A stretch of DNA of 5,916 bases from an uncultured Collinsella sp. (GTDB taxonomy: Bacteria; Actinomycetota; Coriobacteriia; Coriobacteriales; Coriobacteriaceae): assembly GCA_900541795.1 (NCBI GenBank), contig UQLC01000038.1, positions 1-5,916 of the forward strand. Reading direction: 5' to 3'. Position numbers and translations under genes: made by a program. Positions 1 through 5,689 of the stretch are shown here, one piece after another. The notes beneath the pieces were generated by a model. That model saw only the letters and a program-made list of their open reading frames with translations. It had not been told where the DNA came from and did no database searches. Within the stretch, counting starts at the first letter, position 1; each line of letters opens with the position of its first letter.

Positions 1-53
1 CCCGCGACCCCAACCTTGGCAAGGTTGTGCTCTACCAACTGAGCCATGTCCGC
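1..53 (-). tRNA. tRNA-Gly(GCC), partial (3' part beyond the left edge)
   Basis: Read on the minus strand this starts with the acceptor strand GCGGACA, then the D arm (GCTC...GAGC), an anticodon stem CAACC/GGTTG closing the loop TTGCCAA with anticodon GCC, and the start of the T arm. About 23 nucleotides (rest of the T arm, 3' acceptor strand, CCA) lie outside the window. The 53 visible bases are identical to the complete copy at 2097-2172. It decodes GGC/GGU glycine codons. It has its own promoter at 66-94, so it does not depend on read-through from the glucosidase gene upstream. Confidence 0.96.
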
Positions 54-65
54 TTACGAGGATTA

Positions 66-94
66 ATCTTACGTGATGCCCGCATCCTATGCAA
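66..94 (-). promoter_or_regulatory. promoter of the left tRNA-Gly
   Basis: On the minus strand the -35 box is TTGCAT (89-94) and the -10 box is TAAGAT (66-71), separated by exactly 17 bp. The -10 box ends 12 bp before the mature tRNA 5' end, so the leader should be only a few bases. The same 17-bp spacer and 12-bp gap occur at the other tRNA-Gly. Both hexamers fit a housekeeping sigma-70-type promoter. Confidence 0.75.
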
Positions 95-95
95 G

Positions 96-113
96 AACTT
101 TTTTTGAAAAGTT
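96..113 (-). promoter_or_regulatory. A/T palindrome upstream of tRNA -35 box (copy 1)
   Basis: This is a 7-bp inverted repeat, AACTTTT/AAAAGTT, with a 4-base centre. On the minus strand the last G of its right arm begins GTTC, followed directly by the TTGCAT -35 box. The same arrangement, GTNC-TTGC, is present at the two other tRNA promoters. It could be an UP-element-like A/T tract contacted by the RNA polymerase alpha subunit, or a binding site for a dimeric regulator. The sequence does not say which. Confidence 0.6.
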
Positions 114-131
114 TTGCGACGCTCTCGCGAG

Positions 132-185
132 GGCATCAGTCGTCACGAAAGGCGCGAACAAACGCAGGCTCGCAGCGAGATGCCC
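132..185 (-). repeat. inverted repeat downstream of the glucosidase gene, possible 3' stem-loop
   Basis: Arms GGGCATC (132-138) and GATGCCC (179-185) are complementary and 40 bp apart. The left-hand arm in the transcript begins directly after the glucosidase stop codon. A smaller hairpin, CTCG-CTG-CGAG, sits just inside it (170-180). No U-tract follows, so this is not a standard intrinsic terminator. It might protect the 3' end or mark a factor-dependent stop, and it could also be chance in G+C-rich DNA. Confidence 0.25.
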
Positions 186-1919
186 CTACATATCACCGAG
201 CATGATCCAGGCAGAGCTGTCCTGCGCGAGCCTGCCGTCTGAAAGCGGTGATGAGGTGAGCAGGACCCTGCCCGCCGGCAGCTCCACGGGTGCTGCACCG
301 AAGTTCGTCACACACGTCCAGCCGTTATCGCGGCGATAGGCGATGACGCCGCCCTCAGCGCCCTCGGCACCATCCGCAAGACCGGTGCGCCCGTCAAGAT
401 CGAGCCACGCAAGATCGTTGGCGCACCCGCGCAGCTTGCGCCGCAGCCAGAGGGCGTCACGATAGAGCGCAAGCATCGATGTCGGGTCCGCTTCTTCCTT
501 ATCGGCAGCATAATCGGAAAACCATGCAGGCTGCGGCAGATGGGGCGCCGCATCGGCGTCTGCCGGCGAAAACCCAAACGATCCGCCATGCGCGGGATCG
601 TCCGCCGCCACCCACGGCAGGGGCACACGACAGCCGTCGCGCCCCTTCTCACGCTTCGGTCCGTGCGTATTGGTCGCAGTAGGGTCTTCGAGTGCAGCCC
701 ACGGGATATCAGCCACCTCAAAAAGGCCGAGCTCCTCACCCTGATACACGTATGCCGAGCCCGGAAGCGCCAGTTCAAGCAAAAGGGCCGCCCGCGCGCG
801 GCGCTCGCCGAGTTCACGGTCCTCGTCATAAGACGACCCATCGCGTAAGAGCCAGTCGAGCGCAATCTGGTGGTAGCGCGTCGCCTTGATTTGCGGCAGG
901 GCATAGCGTGTCGCCACGCGCGGCACGTCGTGGTTGGAGAGTACCCAGGTCGAGGCGGAATCGGATTCGACGGCTGCCTTCAAGCCCTTCTCGATTGCAG
1001 TGTGCATGTCATCATAGGTCCAAGTGGCCTTGGCAAACTCAAAGTTGAATGTCTGGCCAAGCTCGCTGGGACGCGCGTAGAGATACTGGCGCTCGGGCAA
1101 CACCCACGCCTCGGCAACGGCGCTGCGCGGCGGATTATAGCGGTCGAACACGCGGCGCCACTCGCGATAGATCTCGTGGACCTCATTGCGGTCCCACAGC
1201 GGATGGGTGCCGTCGTCAACCATGTCATCGCCCTCGGCGAGATGCCACCGGTCGAGGTCATCGCGGTCGAGATCCTTGGCGAGACCCTGCGCCACATCAA
1301 TGCGAAAGCCGTCGACGCCTCGATGGCTCCAAAACGCCAGGACGTCGCAAAAGAGCGCGTGAACCTCAGGGCATGACCAGTCAAAGTCCGGCTGCTCGGG
1401 CGTAAACATGTGCAGATACCACTGACCGTCCGCAACACGCGTCCATGCGGGGCCGCCAAAGTTGGCATTCCAATTGGTGGGAGGCAGCTCGCCATGCTCG
1501 CCGCAACCATCGCGGAAGATATAACGGGCGCGCTCGGGAGATCCGGGGCCGGCGGCAAGAGCGGCTTTGAACCAGGGGTGCTGGTTGGATGAATGGTTGG
1601 GCACGATGTCGACGATGACCTTGATGCCGCGCGCGTGAGCCGCAGCGATCATGTCATCGAAGTCGTCAAGCGAGCCGAGACGTGGGTCGACATCGCAGTA
1701 GTCCGCCACATCATAGCCGCCATCGACAAGAGGCGATGGGTAAAACGGGCTCAGCCAGATGGCCTCGATACCCAGCCGCTCAAGATAGTCCATCTGCTGG
1801 GTAATGCCCGCGATATCGCCCAGACCCGAACCAGTCGAATCCTTAAACGAGCGCGGGTAGATCTGATAGATCGCAGCGTCGGACATCCATGAGCGCGAAG
1901 AAGACTTTTCTGTAGCCAT
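186..1919 (-). CDS. GH13 alpha-glucosidase (alpha-amylase family, oligo-1,6-/alpha-1,4-glucosidase type)
   Basis: The 577-residue product is a complete retaining glycoside hydrolase of family GH13, expected to release glucose from the non-reducing end of short alpha-glucosides in the cytoplasm. No signal peptide or membrane segment is visible. The (beta/alpha)8 barrel starts at about residue 12 (AIYQIYPRSF). Conserved regions are DIVPNH (104-109), GFRIDVA with nucleophile Asp208, AVAEAW with acid/base Glu270, and LSNHD with stabiliser Asp331. QPDFDW (176-181) and QGEELG (393-398) are also typical, and residues after about 500 form a short C-terminal beta domain. The overall style, including GRDGCRVPLPW, resembles actinobacterial enzymes of subfamily GH13_30; that subfamily is my judgement. 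Val209 after the nucleophile is the residue associated with alpha-1,6 activity in yeast isomaltase-type enzymes, so isomaltose-like substrates are possible. I chose the ATG at 1919 because AAGGGAG (1929-1935) lies 9 nt upstream. The frame stays open to 2060, but that part does not resemble the family. The gene stands alone between two tRNA-Gly genes; no transporter or regulator is adjacent. Confidence 0.93.
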   Translation of the reverse strand: MATEKSSSRSWMSDAAIYQIYPRSFKDSTGSGLGDIAGITQQMDYLERLGIEAIWLSPFYPSPLVDGGYDVADYCDVDPRLGSLDDFDDMIAAAHARGIKVIVDIVPNHSSNQHPWFKAALAAGPGSPERARYIFRDGCGEHGELPPTNWNANFGGPAWTRVADGQWYLHMFTPEQPDFDWSCPEVHALFCDVLAFWSHRGVDGFRIDVAQGLAKDLDRDDLDRWHLAEGDDMVDDGTHPLWDRNEVHEIYREWRRVFDRYNPPRSAVAEAWVLPERQYLYARPSELGQTFNFEFAKATWTYDDMHTAIEKGLKAAVESDSASTWVLSNHDVPRVATRYALPQIKATRYHQIALDWLLRDGSSYDEDRELGERRARAALLLELALPGSAYVYQGEELGLFEVADIPWAALEDPTATNTHGPKREKGRDGCRVPLPWVAADDPAHGGSFGFSPADADAAPHLPQPAWFSDYAADKEEADPTSMLALYRDALWLRRKLRGCANDLAWLDLDGRTGLADGAEGAEGGVIAYRRDNGWTCVTNFGAAPVELPAGRVLLTSSPLSDGRLAQDSSAWIMLGDM

Positions 1920-1920
1920 G

Positions 1921-1973
1921 GGGCGTATCTCCCTTGCAACGAGGTTATGCGAGATGCCCACGATGATACGCCC
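1921..1973 (-). repeat. 9-bp inverted repeat in the glucosidase leader
   Basis: GGGCGTATC (1921-1929) and GATACGCCC (1965-1973) are exact reverse complements, with 35 bp between them and 44 bp between their centres. One arm lies between the ribosome binding site and the start codon, overlapping the last base of AAGGGAG. The other overlaps the candidate -10 box. Two readings are possible: paired operators for a repressor of this sugar gene, or a leader RNA stem that masks the ribosome binding site if transcription begins further upstream. Confidence 0.45.
1929..1935 (-). promoter_or_regulatory. ribosome binding site of the glucosidase gene
   Basis: AAGGGAG on the minus strand lies 9 nt before the ATG at 1919. 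It decides that start over the later in-frame Met12, which has no such sequence before it, and over upstream in-frame starts as far as 2060. Confidence 0.7.
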
Positions 1974-1993
1974 AAAGCGGACATTCGCGGCAA
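1963..1993 (-). promoter_or_regulatory. candidate promoter of the glucosidase gene
   Basis: TATCAT (1963-1968) matches the -10 consensus at five of six positions, and TTGCCG (1988-1993) is a four-of-six match to the -35 box. The 19-bp spacer is longer than optimal. A promoter is needed here because an intrinsic terminator (2059-2086) separates this gene from the upstream tRNA. I saw no better candidate between 1920 and 2058, but this one is weak. Confidence 0.35.
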
Positions 1994-2058
1994 ACAACGC
2001 CACAGCCACGACCCAAAACGCTCGCTCCCTCTCGGGTTCAAGCCCATACGATGGATAC

Positions 2059-2086
2059 AAAAAACCCGGCTACCGTGGCAGCCGGG
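2059..2086 (-). terminator. intrinsic terminator after tRNA-Gly
   Basis: On the minus strand CCCGGCT pairs with AGCCGGG around an 8-base loop, and six U residues follow (2064-2059). It starts about 10 bases after the encoded CCA of the tRNA and is a textbook Rho-independent terminator. It isolates the tRNA transcript from the glucosidase gene. Confidence 0.9.
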
Positions 2087-2096
2087 CTGTTGCGTT

Positions 2097-2172
2097 TGGA
2101 GCGGACAACGGGGCTCGAACCCGCGACCCCAACCTTGGCAAGGTTGTGCTCTACCAACTGAGCCATGTCCGC
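2097..2172 (-). tRNA. tRNA-Gly(GCC), complete
   Basis: A 76-nt cloverleaf including encoded CCA: acceptor GCGGACA/TGTCCGC, D stem GCTC/GAGC, anticodon stem CAACC/GGTTG with loop TTGCCAA (anticodon GCC), a 5-nt variable loop, and T stem GCGGG/CCCGT with loop TTCGAGC. The discriminator base is U. It has its own promoter (2185-2213) and terminator (2059-2086), so it is a single-gene unit. It is identical over 53 bases to the partial copy at 1-53. Confidence 0.98.
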
Positions 2173-2184
2173 TTGCGGGTTATT

Positions 2185-2213
2185 AATTTACGCGAGTTGT
2201 CCTAAAGACGCAA
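2185..2213 (-). promoter_or_regulatory. promoter of the complete tRNA-Gly
   Basis: On the minus strand TTGCGT (2208-2213) and TAAATT (2185-2190) are separated by 17 bp. The -10 box ends 12 bp before the mature 5' end of the tRNA, as at the left copy. The boxes are close to sigma-70-type consensus, and the spacer sequence differs from that of the left copy, so the architecture rather than the whole sequence is shared. Confidence 0.75.
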
Positions 2214-2215
2214 GT

Positions 2216-2232
2216 ACTTTTTTCAAAAAAGT
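2216..2232 (-). promoter_or_regulatory. A/T palindrome upstream of tRNA -35 box (copy 2)
   Basis: A perfect 8-bp inverted repeat, ACTTTTTT/AAAAAAGT, around one central base. On the minus strand it is followed by two bases and then the TTGCGT -35 box. This is the best-formed of the three copies. Its six T residues on the minus strand also directly follow a small hairpin (2232-2244), so the element could double as a weak terminator for the gene upstream. Confidence 0.65.
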
Positions 2233-2244
2233 TGCTCAAAGCAA
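2232..2244 (-). terminator. possible weak terminator after the STAS-kinase gene
   Basis: On the minus strand TTGCT pairs with AGCAA around a 3-base loop, then C and six T residues follow. The stem is short and A/T-rich, so the hairpin is weak. It is the only terminator-like structure between the stop codon at 2278-2280 and the tRNA-Gly promoter. Confidence 0.25.
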
Positions 2245-2277
2245 GTTCATGCAGGTAAATAATGCCAAGTCAAGGCG

Positions 2278-3024
2278 CTATGCGCACGATTCCAATGCCG
2301 AGCCAAACAGCTTCACCATCCGAACGCGTGTGCCGGCGCCATCCGTACGACGGGCAACTTCCACATTATCGACGAGCATGCGCATGAGCTTGATACCGCG
2401 TCCGCGTTCCTCGGATGCCACCGGCTCGCTCGCCCCATCGATAGAATAGCCAGCACCCCGATCAAGCACCTCGAGCACAACACGGTCCCCATAGGCCTGA
2501 ACCGTCAGGATGCAGCCAACACCGCCCGCATGGTCATATGCGTTACCCAACGCCTCCCCCAACGCCAATGCTACGTCATAGCGTTCATCACGCCTCAGGG
2601 GAAGCGATTCGAGGAGCTCGGCCACACGGTGCCGATAATACGGGAGATTCTCGATGCCTCGTTGCACTTCGACACTCTTGCTCCATCGCGGCAACTCTCC
2701 CACCGGAATGGCGGGAATCGACTCCCGCGCCGGGCCCGCGACATGGAGGATGTCGACAAGTCGGGCAATTTCCAAAAAGCGAACGACCTCATCGGAGGCG
2801 TTAACGAGCGAAAGCAGGCCCTCTCGCCTCATGAGCTCTCTGGCGCGCGTAAGCAAAAATGCCAAACCCGTCGAGTCGATAAAGCTCACGGCCTGGCAAT
2901 TGATGACAACGCGGCGCACGCCCCGGTCGATCAAATTATCCAACCGTCGGCGCAGCACGGGCACCGAGGCGATGTCGACATCACCCGGTGGTGTCAAAAC
3001 CGCTATGTCATTCCACTCATTCAT
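2278..3024 (-). CDS. fused anti-sigma-factor antagonist (STAS) and RsbW-like serine kinase (HATPase)
   Basis: The 248-residue protein joins two normally separate partner-switching proteins. Residues 1 to about 98 form a STAS domain like RsbV/SpoIIAA, with the motif FIDSTGL; Ser51 is the expected phosphorylated residue. After a linker of about 20 residues, residues 115-240 form a GHKL ATPase domain like RsbW/SpoIIAB. Its N box is EALGNAYDH (Glu157, Asn161, His165), the G1 box DRGAG (188-192) and the G2 box GRG (208-210), so the ATP site looks intact. The kinase would phosphorylate Ser51 of its own or another copy, and a PP2C phosphatase would reverse this; the gene upstream encodes such a phosphatase. 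No signal peptide or membrane segment is seen, so it should be cytoplasmic. I chose the ATG at 3024, preceded by GGGGAA 10 nt upstream; a TTG at 3042 would add six residues with a poorer leader. The final target, a sigma factor or another binding partner, is not in the window. Confidence 0.88.
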   Translation of the reverse strand: MNEWNDIAVLTPPGDVDIASVPVLRRRLDNLIDRGVRRVVINCQAVSFIDSTGLAFLLTRARELMRREGLLSLVNASDEVVRFLEIARLVDILHVAGPARESIPAIPVGELPRWSKSVEVQRGIENLPYYRHRVAELLESLPLRRDERYDVALALGEALGNAYDHAGGVGCILTVQAYGDRVVLEVLDRGAGYSIDGASEPVASEERGRGIKLMRMLVDNVEVARRTDGAGTRVRMVKLFGSALESCA

Positions 3025-3105
3025 ACGACCATGGTTCCCCAAAAGAGCTCGCTCGATGCATACGTATCTGCAACCGCGCAGATTTTGCCCGTCAAACGTC
3101 GCGGC

Positions 3106-5451
3106 CTACGATCGACCCCGTAAAAATTCAAGGGAAACCAGCGCGATGTCATCGTCCAGCGCCGACTCGGTAAAGCGGTCAAGCTCGCTCAAGACCTTAC
3201 CGCAGATTCCCGATACGCCCTCACTCGAAACAGAGAGCAAAAGGTCACGAAGGCGCTGCTCGCCAAAGAAAGCACCCGAGCGATCGCGCGCTTCAATCGT
3301 TCCGTCGGTATACATAAATAGCATGTCACCAGGAGCGAATGTAAACACGCCCGTCTCGTAGACCATGCTCTCAAAGGCACCGATCACGCCCGATTGGCAC
3401 CCAAGGAGCTCCACTTCTCCCCCGCAGGTCTCGCCGCCGCCAAGCGGCGTCGACGACGGCCTAATGACCATAGTGGGAGGATGTCCCGCCGAGCAATAGG
3501 TAGCGCGGCCCGCCTTAAGATCGATCTTGGCGATAAACGCCGTCACAAACGTCTCGACCCTCGAAAAGCCCATGAGCATGCTATTGAGCGAGCGTGCCAT
3601 ACGGGCAGGCCCCGCACCCTCCCAGGCATAGGCCGTCAGCGCTGTCTTGACAAGCGCCGACATCGACGCCGCCTCGATTCCCTTGCCGGATACATCACCC
3701 AAAATCATAACGGCGCAATCGTCGGGAAGTCGGACAAGCGTATAGAAGTCACCACCGACCAACGCAGAGTTCGTTGCCGATAGGTATACCGAATCGGTTG
3801 CAATGCCCGGAACGTCACCAAGCGAATTTCTCATGCCAACCTGAAGCGTCTGAGCGATATGACGCTCCTCGCGCTTTTGAGATTCGCCTTCATAAATCAG
3901 CTCAAAGTCATGCGCCAGATGCACCAGGTAGTCGTATTCAAGGTCGTCAATTGGTTCTTGGCTGCCATCACGGAGCAGCAAAGCGCGCCTCGTCGGCCCC
4001 TTGGCAACGTCGGCGGGAACGATTGCATCGTTGTTCCGCTGACCGCCGCCCTCCGAGCGAACGCGTCCCGCCTCGAAGCCGGAATCGACATAGAGGCCCT
4101 GGCACGGCAGGCCATGAGCCCTCAACCATCCGCCCATAGGCATGGATTCGTCGACGCGGGTCAAGCGCACATGCTTAAGATCATCAGCGCTCGCACCGCC
4201 CAGCACCGACTGCCCAAAACCATCGGAAGCAACCCCCAAACGCGCAGCCGGTGCGGTGGTGGAAAAGAAGAGCGACTCAGGGTCTCCCGGTAGTGCCACG
4301 CGACTGCCGCCCTCAAAATCGATGACATAGGTGTCAAGACTCGCGTCATATTCCACGGGGCAGAAATGACAATTGAGCACCGTGCAGATTTCCGTCGACA
4401 CCGCTCGCGAAGCGGCAACGGGATCATCGAGATAGGTAAACAGTTCGTCGCGCAGCAAATTGAGTGAGCGGCCGAGCTCCGCCGTGCGGCGCGAACGTAA
4501 GCTCGACGCCATGCCGACTAGCTGAATAGACAGGTAATCGCAGATGACCTCGAGTACGTTAACGTCATAGGCAAGTGGCGCCTGGGGACGTTTCCAGCCA
4601 ACTTCCAACACGCCAAGGACCTGCGTGCCGTAAAACACGGGAAGACAGATCTCGCTGCGATACGGGGGCATATCCTGCACGCGCAGCAAGTGCTTGGAAC
4701 GATTGTCCAAATCCATGAACATGCCCGAAGCAACCCGATCGCCCTCAAGGTCCTGCTGAATCGACAGGCGACAGGCACGCGACTCGCGAAGCACGTAGGT
4801 CGGAATGCCCGCGCCGTACGGCATAAACTCGGGCAGATAGCTGTCCTCAAGCTCCTTAGAAACACCGCGGAGCTTAAAGCCGCCGCTCTCGGAAAAATAG
4901 ATAGCCGCACCGGAGGCATCGAGCGTTCCAACGAGCTGATTCAAAACAGTATCGAGCAAGCTGGGGAGCTCATCGGAACCCACGGTACTCATAATGACCG
5001 AAAGGGTGCCCGAAAGGCGTTTATTCGCCACCCTAAGCTCCGATAGCGCACGTTTGAGCTGACGATCGTGGGAATACTGCTCTTCGATGCTGTGAAGCGC
5101 CACAAGGACACGCGGTGCACGACGTCCAAAGATACGCGGAGGCGTAACGGAACCCGCGCGAACCAAGACGGGAATAAAAGACCCGTCGCTCAGCTTGAGC
5201 ATCAGCTCGCTCTCGGAGCCATCGGTCTCAAACGGCAGACGATGTTCGGTCGCGCGCTCAAAGGCAGACGAGAACAGAACGTCTTTGACATCACCGTTGA
5301 TGACGTCAGCGCGCTCCTCGCACATCAGGTCGAGCAAACGATTATTCACATGCAGAATGGTTCCGTCGAGCTCACAGATGATGACAGCATCGCTCGTGAT
5401 CTCGACCAGTTGGGCAACGTCTGCCCACTCGTTGCGCTCAAGCGTTTCCAT
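3106..5451 (-). CDS. PAS-GAF sensor PP2C-type serine phosphatase (RsbU/RsbP/SpoIIE family)
   Basis: The 781-residue protein is a sensor-linked phosphatase expected to dephosphorylate a STAS-domain serine, most likely that of the next gene. Residues about 10-120 look like a PAS domain (SDAVIICELDGTILHVN), followed by a probable coiled coil (about 122-150) and a GAF domain (about 158-313). Residues about 325-520 form a poorly recognisable region that ends in a long helix and may be a second, divergent GAF domain; it holds Cys356, Cys361, Cys364 and Cys450. The PP2C domain spans about 535-777 with VGGDFY (Asp568), LGDVSGKG (Asp586), SAGHPP (654-659), YTDG (Asp716) and DDDIA (Asp768), so the metal-binding acidic residues are all present and it should be active. 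No membrane segment is seen. The ATG at 5451 has GAGG 6 nt upstream; the GTG at 5463 lies in that ribosome binding site and is unlikely. It is followed after 81 bp by the STAS-kinase gene, which supports one functional module. Confidence 0.9.
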   Translation of the reverse strand: METLERNEWADVAQLVEITSDAVIICELDGTILHVNNRLLDLMCEERADVINGDVKDVLFSSAFERATEHRLPFETDGSESELMLKLSDGSFIPVLVRAGSVTPPRIFGRRAPRVLVALHSIEEQYSHDRQLKRALSELRVANKRLSGTLSVIMSTVGSDELPSLLDTVLNQLVGTLDASGAAIYFSESGGFKLRGVSKELEDSYLPEFMPYGAGIPTYVLRESRACRLSIQQDLEGDRVASGMFMDLDNRSKHLLRVQDMPPYRSEICLPVFYGTQVLGVLEVGWKRPQAPLAYDVNVLEVICDYLSIQLVGMASSLRSRRTAELGRSLNLLRDELFTYLDDPVAASRAVSTEICTVLNCHFCPVEYDASLDTYVIDFEGGSRVALPGDPESLFFSTTAPAARLGVASDGFGQSVLGGASADDLKHVRLTRVDESMPMGGWLRAHGLPCQGLYVDSGFEAGRVRSEGGGQRNNDAIVPADVAKGPTRRALLLRDGSQEPIDDLEYDYLVHLAHDFELIYEGESQKREERHIAQTLQVGMRNSLGDVPGIATDSVYLSATNSALVGGDFYTLVRLPDDCAVMILGDVSGKGIEAASMSALVKTALTAYAWEGAGPARMARSLNSMLMGFSRVETFVTAFIAKIDLKAGRATYCSAGHPPTMVIRPSSTPLGGGETCGGEVELLGCQSGVIGAFESMVYETGVFTFAPGDMLFMYTDGTIEARDRSGAFFGEQRLRDLLLSVSSEGVSGICGKVLSELDRFTESALDDDIALVSLEFLRGRS

Positions 5452-5457
5452 CGTGGA

Positions 5458-5464
5458 CCTCACC
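5458..5464 (-). promoter_or_regulatory. ribosome binding site of the phosphatase gene
   Basis: GGTGAGG on the minus strand lies 6 nt before the ATG at 5451 and fixes that start. A GTG that could start the frame four codons earlier is part of this site. The leader between the tRNA-Leu terminator and the ATG is only 26 bp, so the site is almost all there is between them. Confidence 0.7.
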
Positions 5465-5477
5465 GTCTATCGGTAAC

Positions 5478-5499
5478 AAAAAAGCCTCCGAAGAGGCTT
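5478..5499 (-). terminator. intrinsic terminator after tRNA-Leu
   Basis: On the minus strand AAGCCTC pairs with GAGGCTT around a TTCG tetraloop, and a run of T follows (5483-5478). UUCG loops are especially stable. It lies 11 bases after the encoded CCA of tRNA-Leu and 26 bp before the phosphatase start codon. Confidence 0.9.
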
Positions 5500-5510
5500 C
5501 TCAAATGCGA

Positions 5511-5600
5511 TGGTGTCGGAGGCGGGACTTGAACCCGCATGACCAAAAAGCGGTCACTAGCACCTCAAGCTAGCGCGTCTGCCAATTCCGCCACTCCGAC
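5511..5600 (-). tRNA. tRNA-Leu(GAG)
   Basis: A 90-nt class II tRNA including encoded CCA. The acceptor stem is GTCGGAG/CTCCGAC with discriminator A, as expected for leucine. The anticodon stem CTAGC/GCTAG closes the loop TTGAGGT with anticodon GAG, reading CUC/CUU. The long variable arm pairs GACC with GGTC, and the T stem GCGGG/CCCGC closes TTCAAGT. It has its own promoter and terminator. Its 5' leader is long: 57 bp lie between the -10 box and the mature end, against 12 bp at the glycine genes. Confidence 0.97.
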
Positions 5601-5657
5601 ATGCTATGTTGTTGATTCGCGGCTCGTTTTGTTGGACCCGCGCGTTCAACGAGGAAG
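5601..5657 (-). other. 5' leader of the tRNA-Leu transcript
   Basis: These 57 bp between the -10 box and the mature tRNA-Leu end carry no recognisable gene. If the promoter at 5658-5687 is the one used, about 50 bases of leader would have to be removed by RNase P. I found no nearer promoter that would shorten it. Confidence 0.45.
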
Positions 5658-5687
5658 ATAATAACCTATGATTCGAGAACTGTGCAA
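5658..5687 (-). promoter_or_regulatory. promoter of tRNA-Leu
   Basis: On the minus strand TTGCAC (5682-5687) and TATTAT (5658-5663) are separated by 18 bp; shifting the -10 box to TTATTA gives 17 bp. The -35 box carries the same TTGC start and the same upstream palindrome as the two glycine tRNA promoters. Confidence 0.65.
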
Positions 5688-5689
5688 GC

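Noticed and set aside
870..1376. 168-residue plus-strand open frame opposite the glucosidase
   Set aside because: It is antisense to the conserved GH13 catalytic core. Long antisense frames are expected in G+C-rich coding DNA, and it has no plausible leader or domain. The same applies to the other plus-strand frames.
1920..2060. 47-residue N-terminal extension of the glucosidase
   Set aside because: It would begin inside the T-run of the tRNA-Gly terminator, has no family similarity, and bypasses the good ribosome binding site before the ATG at 1919.
3025..3042. TTG start adding six residues to the STAS-kinase protein
   Set aside because: The sequence before TTG is a poor ribosome binding site and the ATG at 3024 begins close to where STAS domains normally start. 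It cannot be fully excluded.
3025..3105. Possible separate promoter (TTGACG) or general-stress sigma promoter between phosphatase and STAS-kinase genes
   Set aside because: TTGACG near 3093 has no acceptable -10 box at 16-19 bp, and no GGGTAT-like element follows GTTT. The ATACGTAT palindrome in the gap is too short to interpret.
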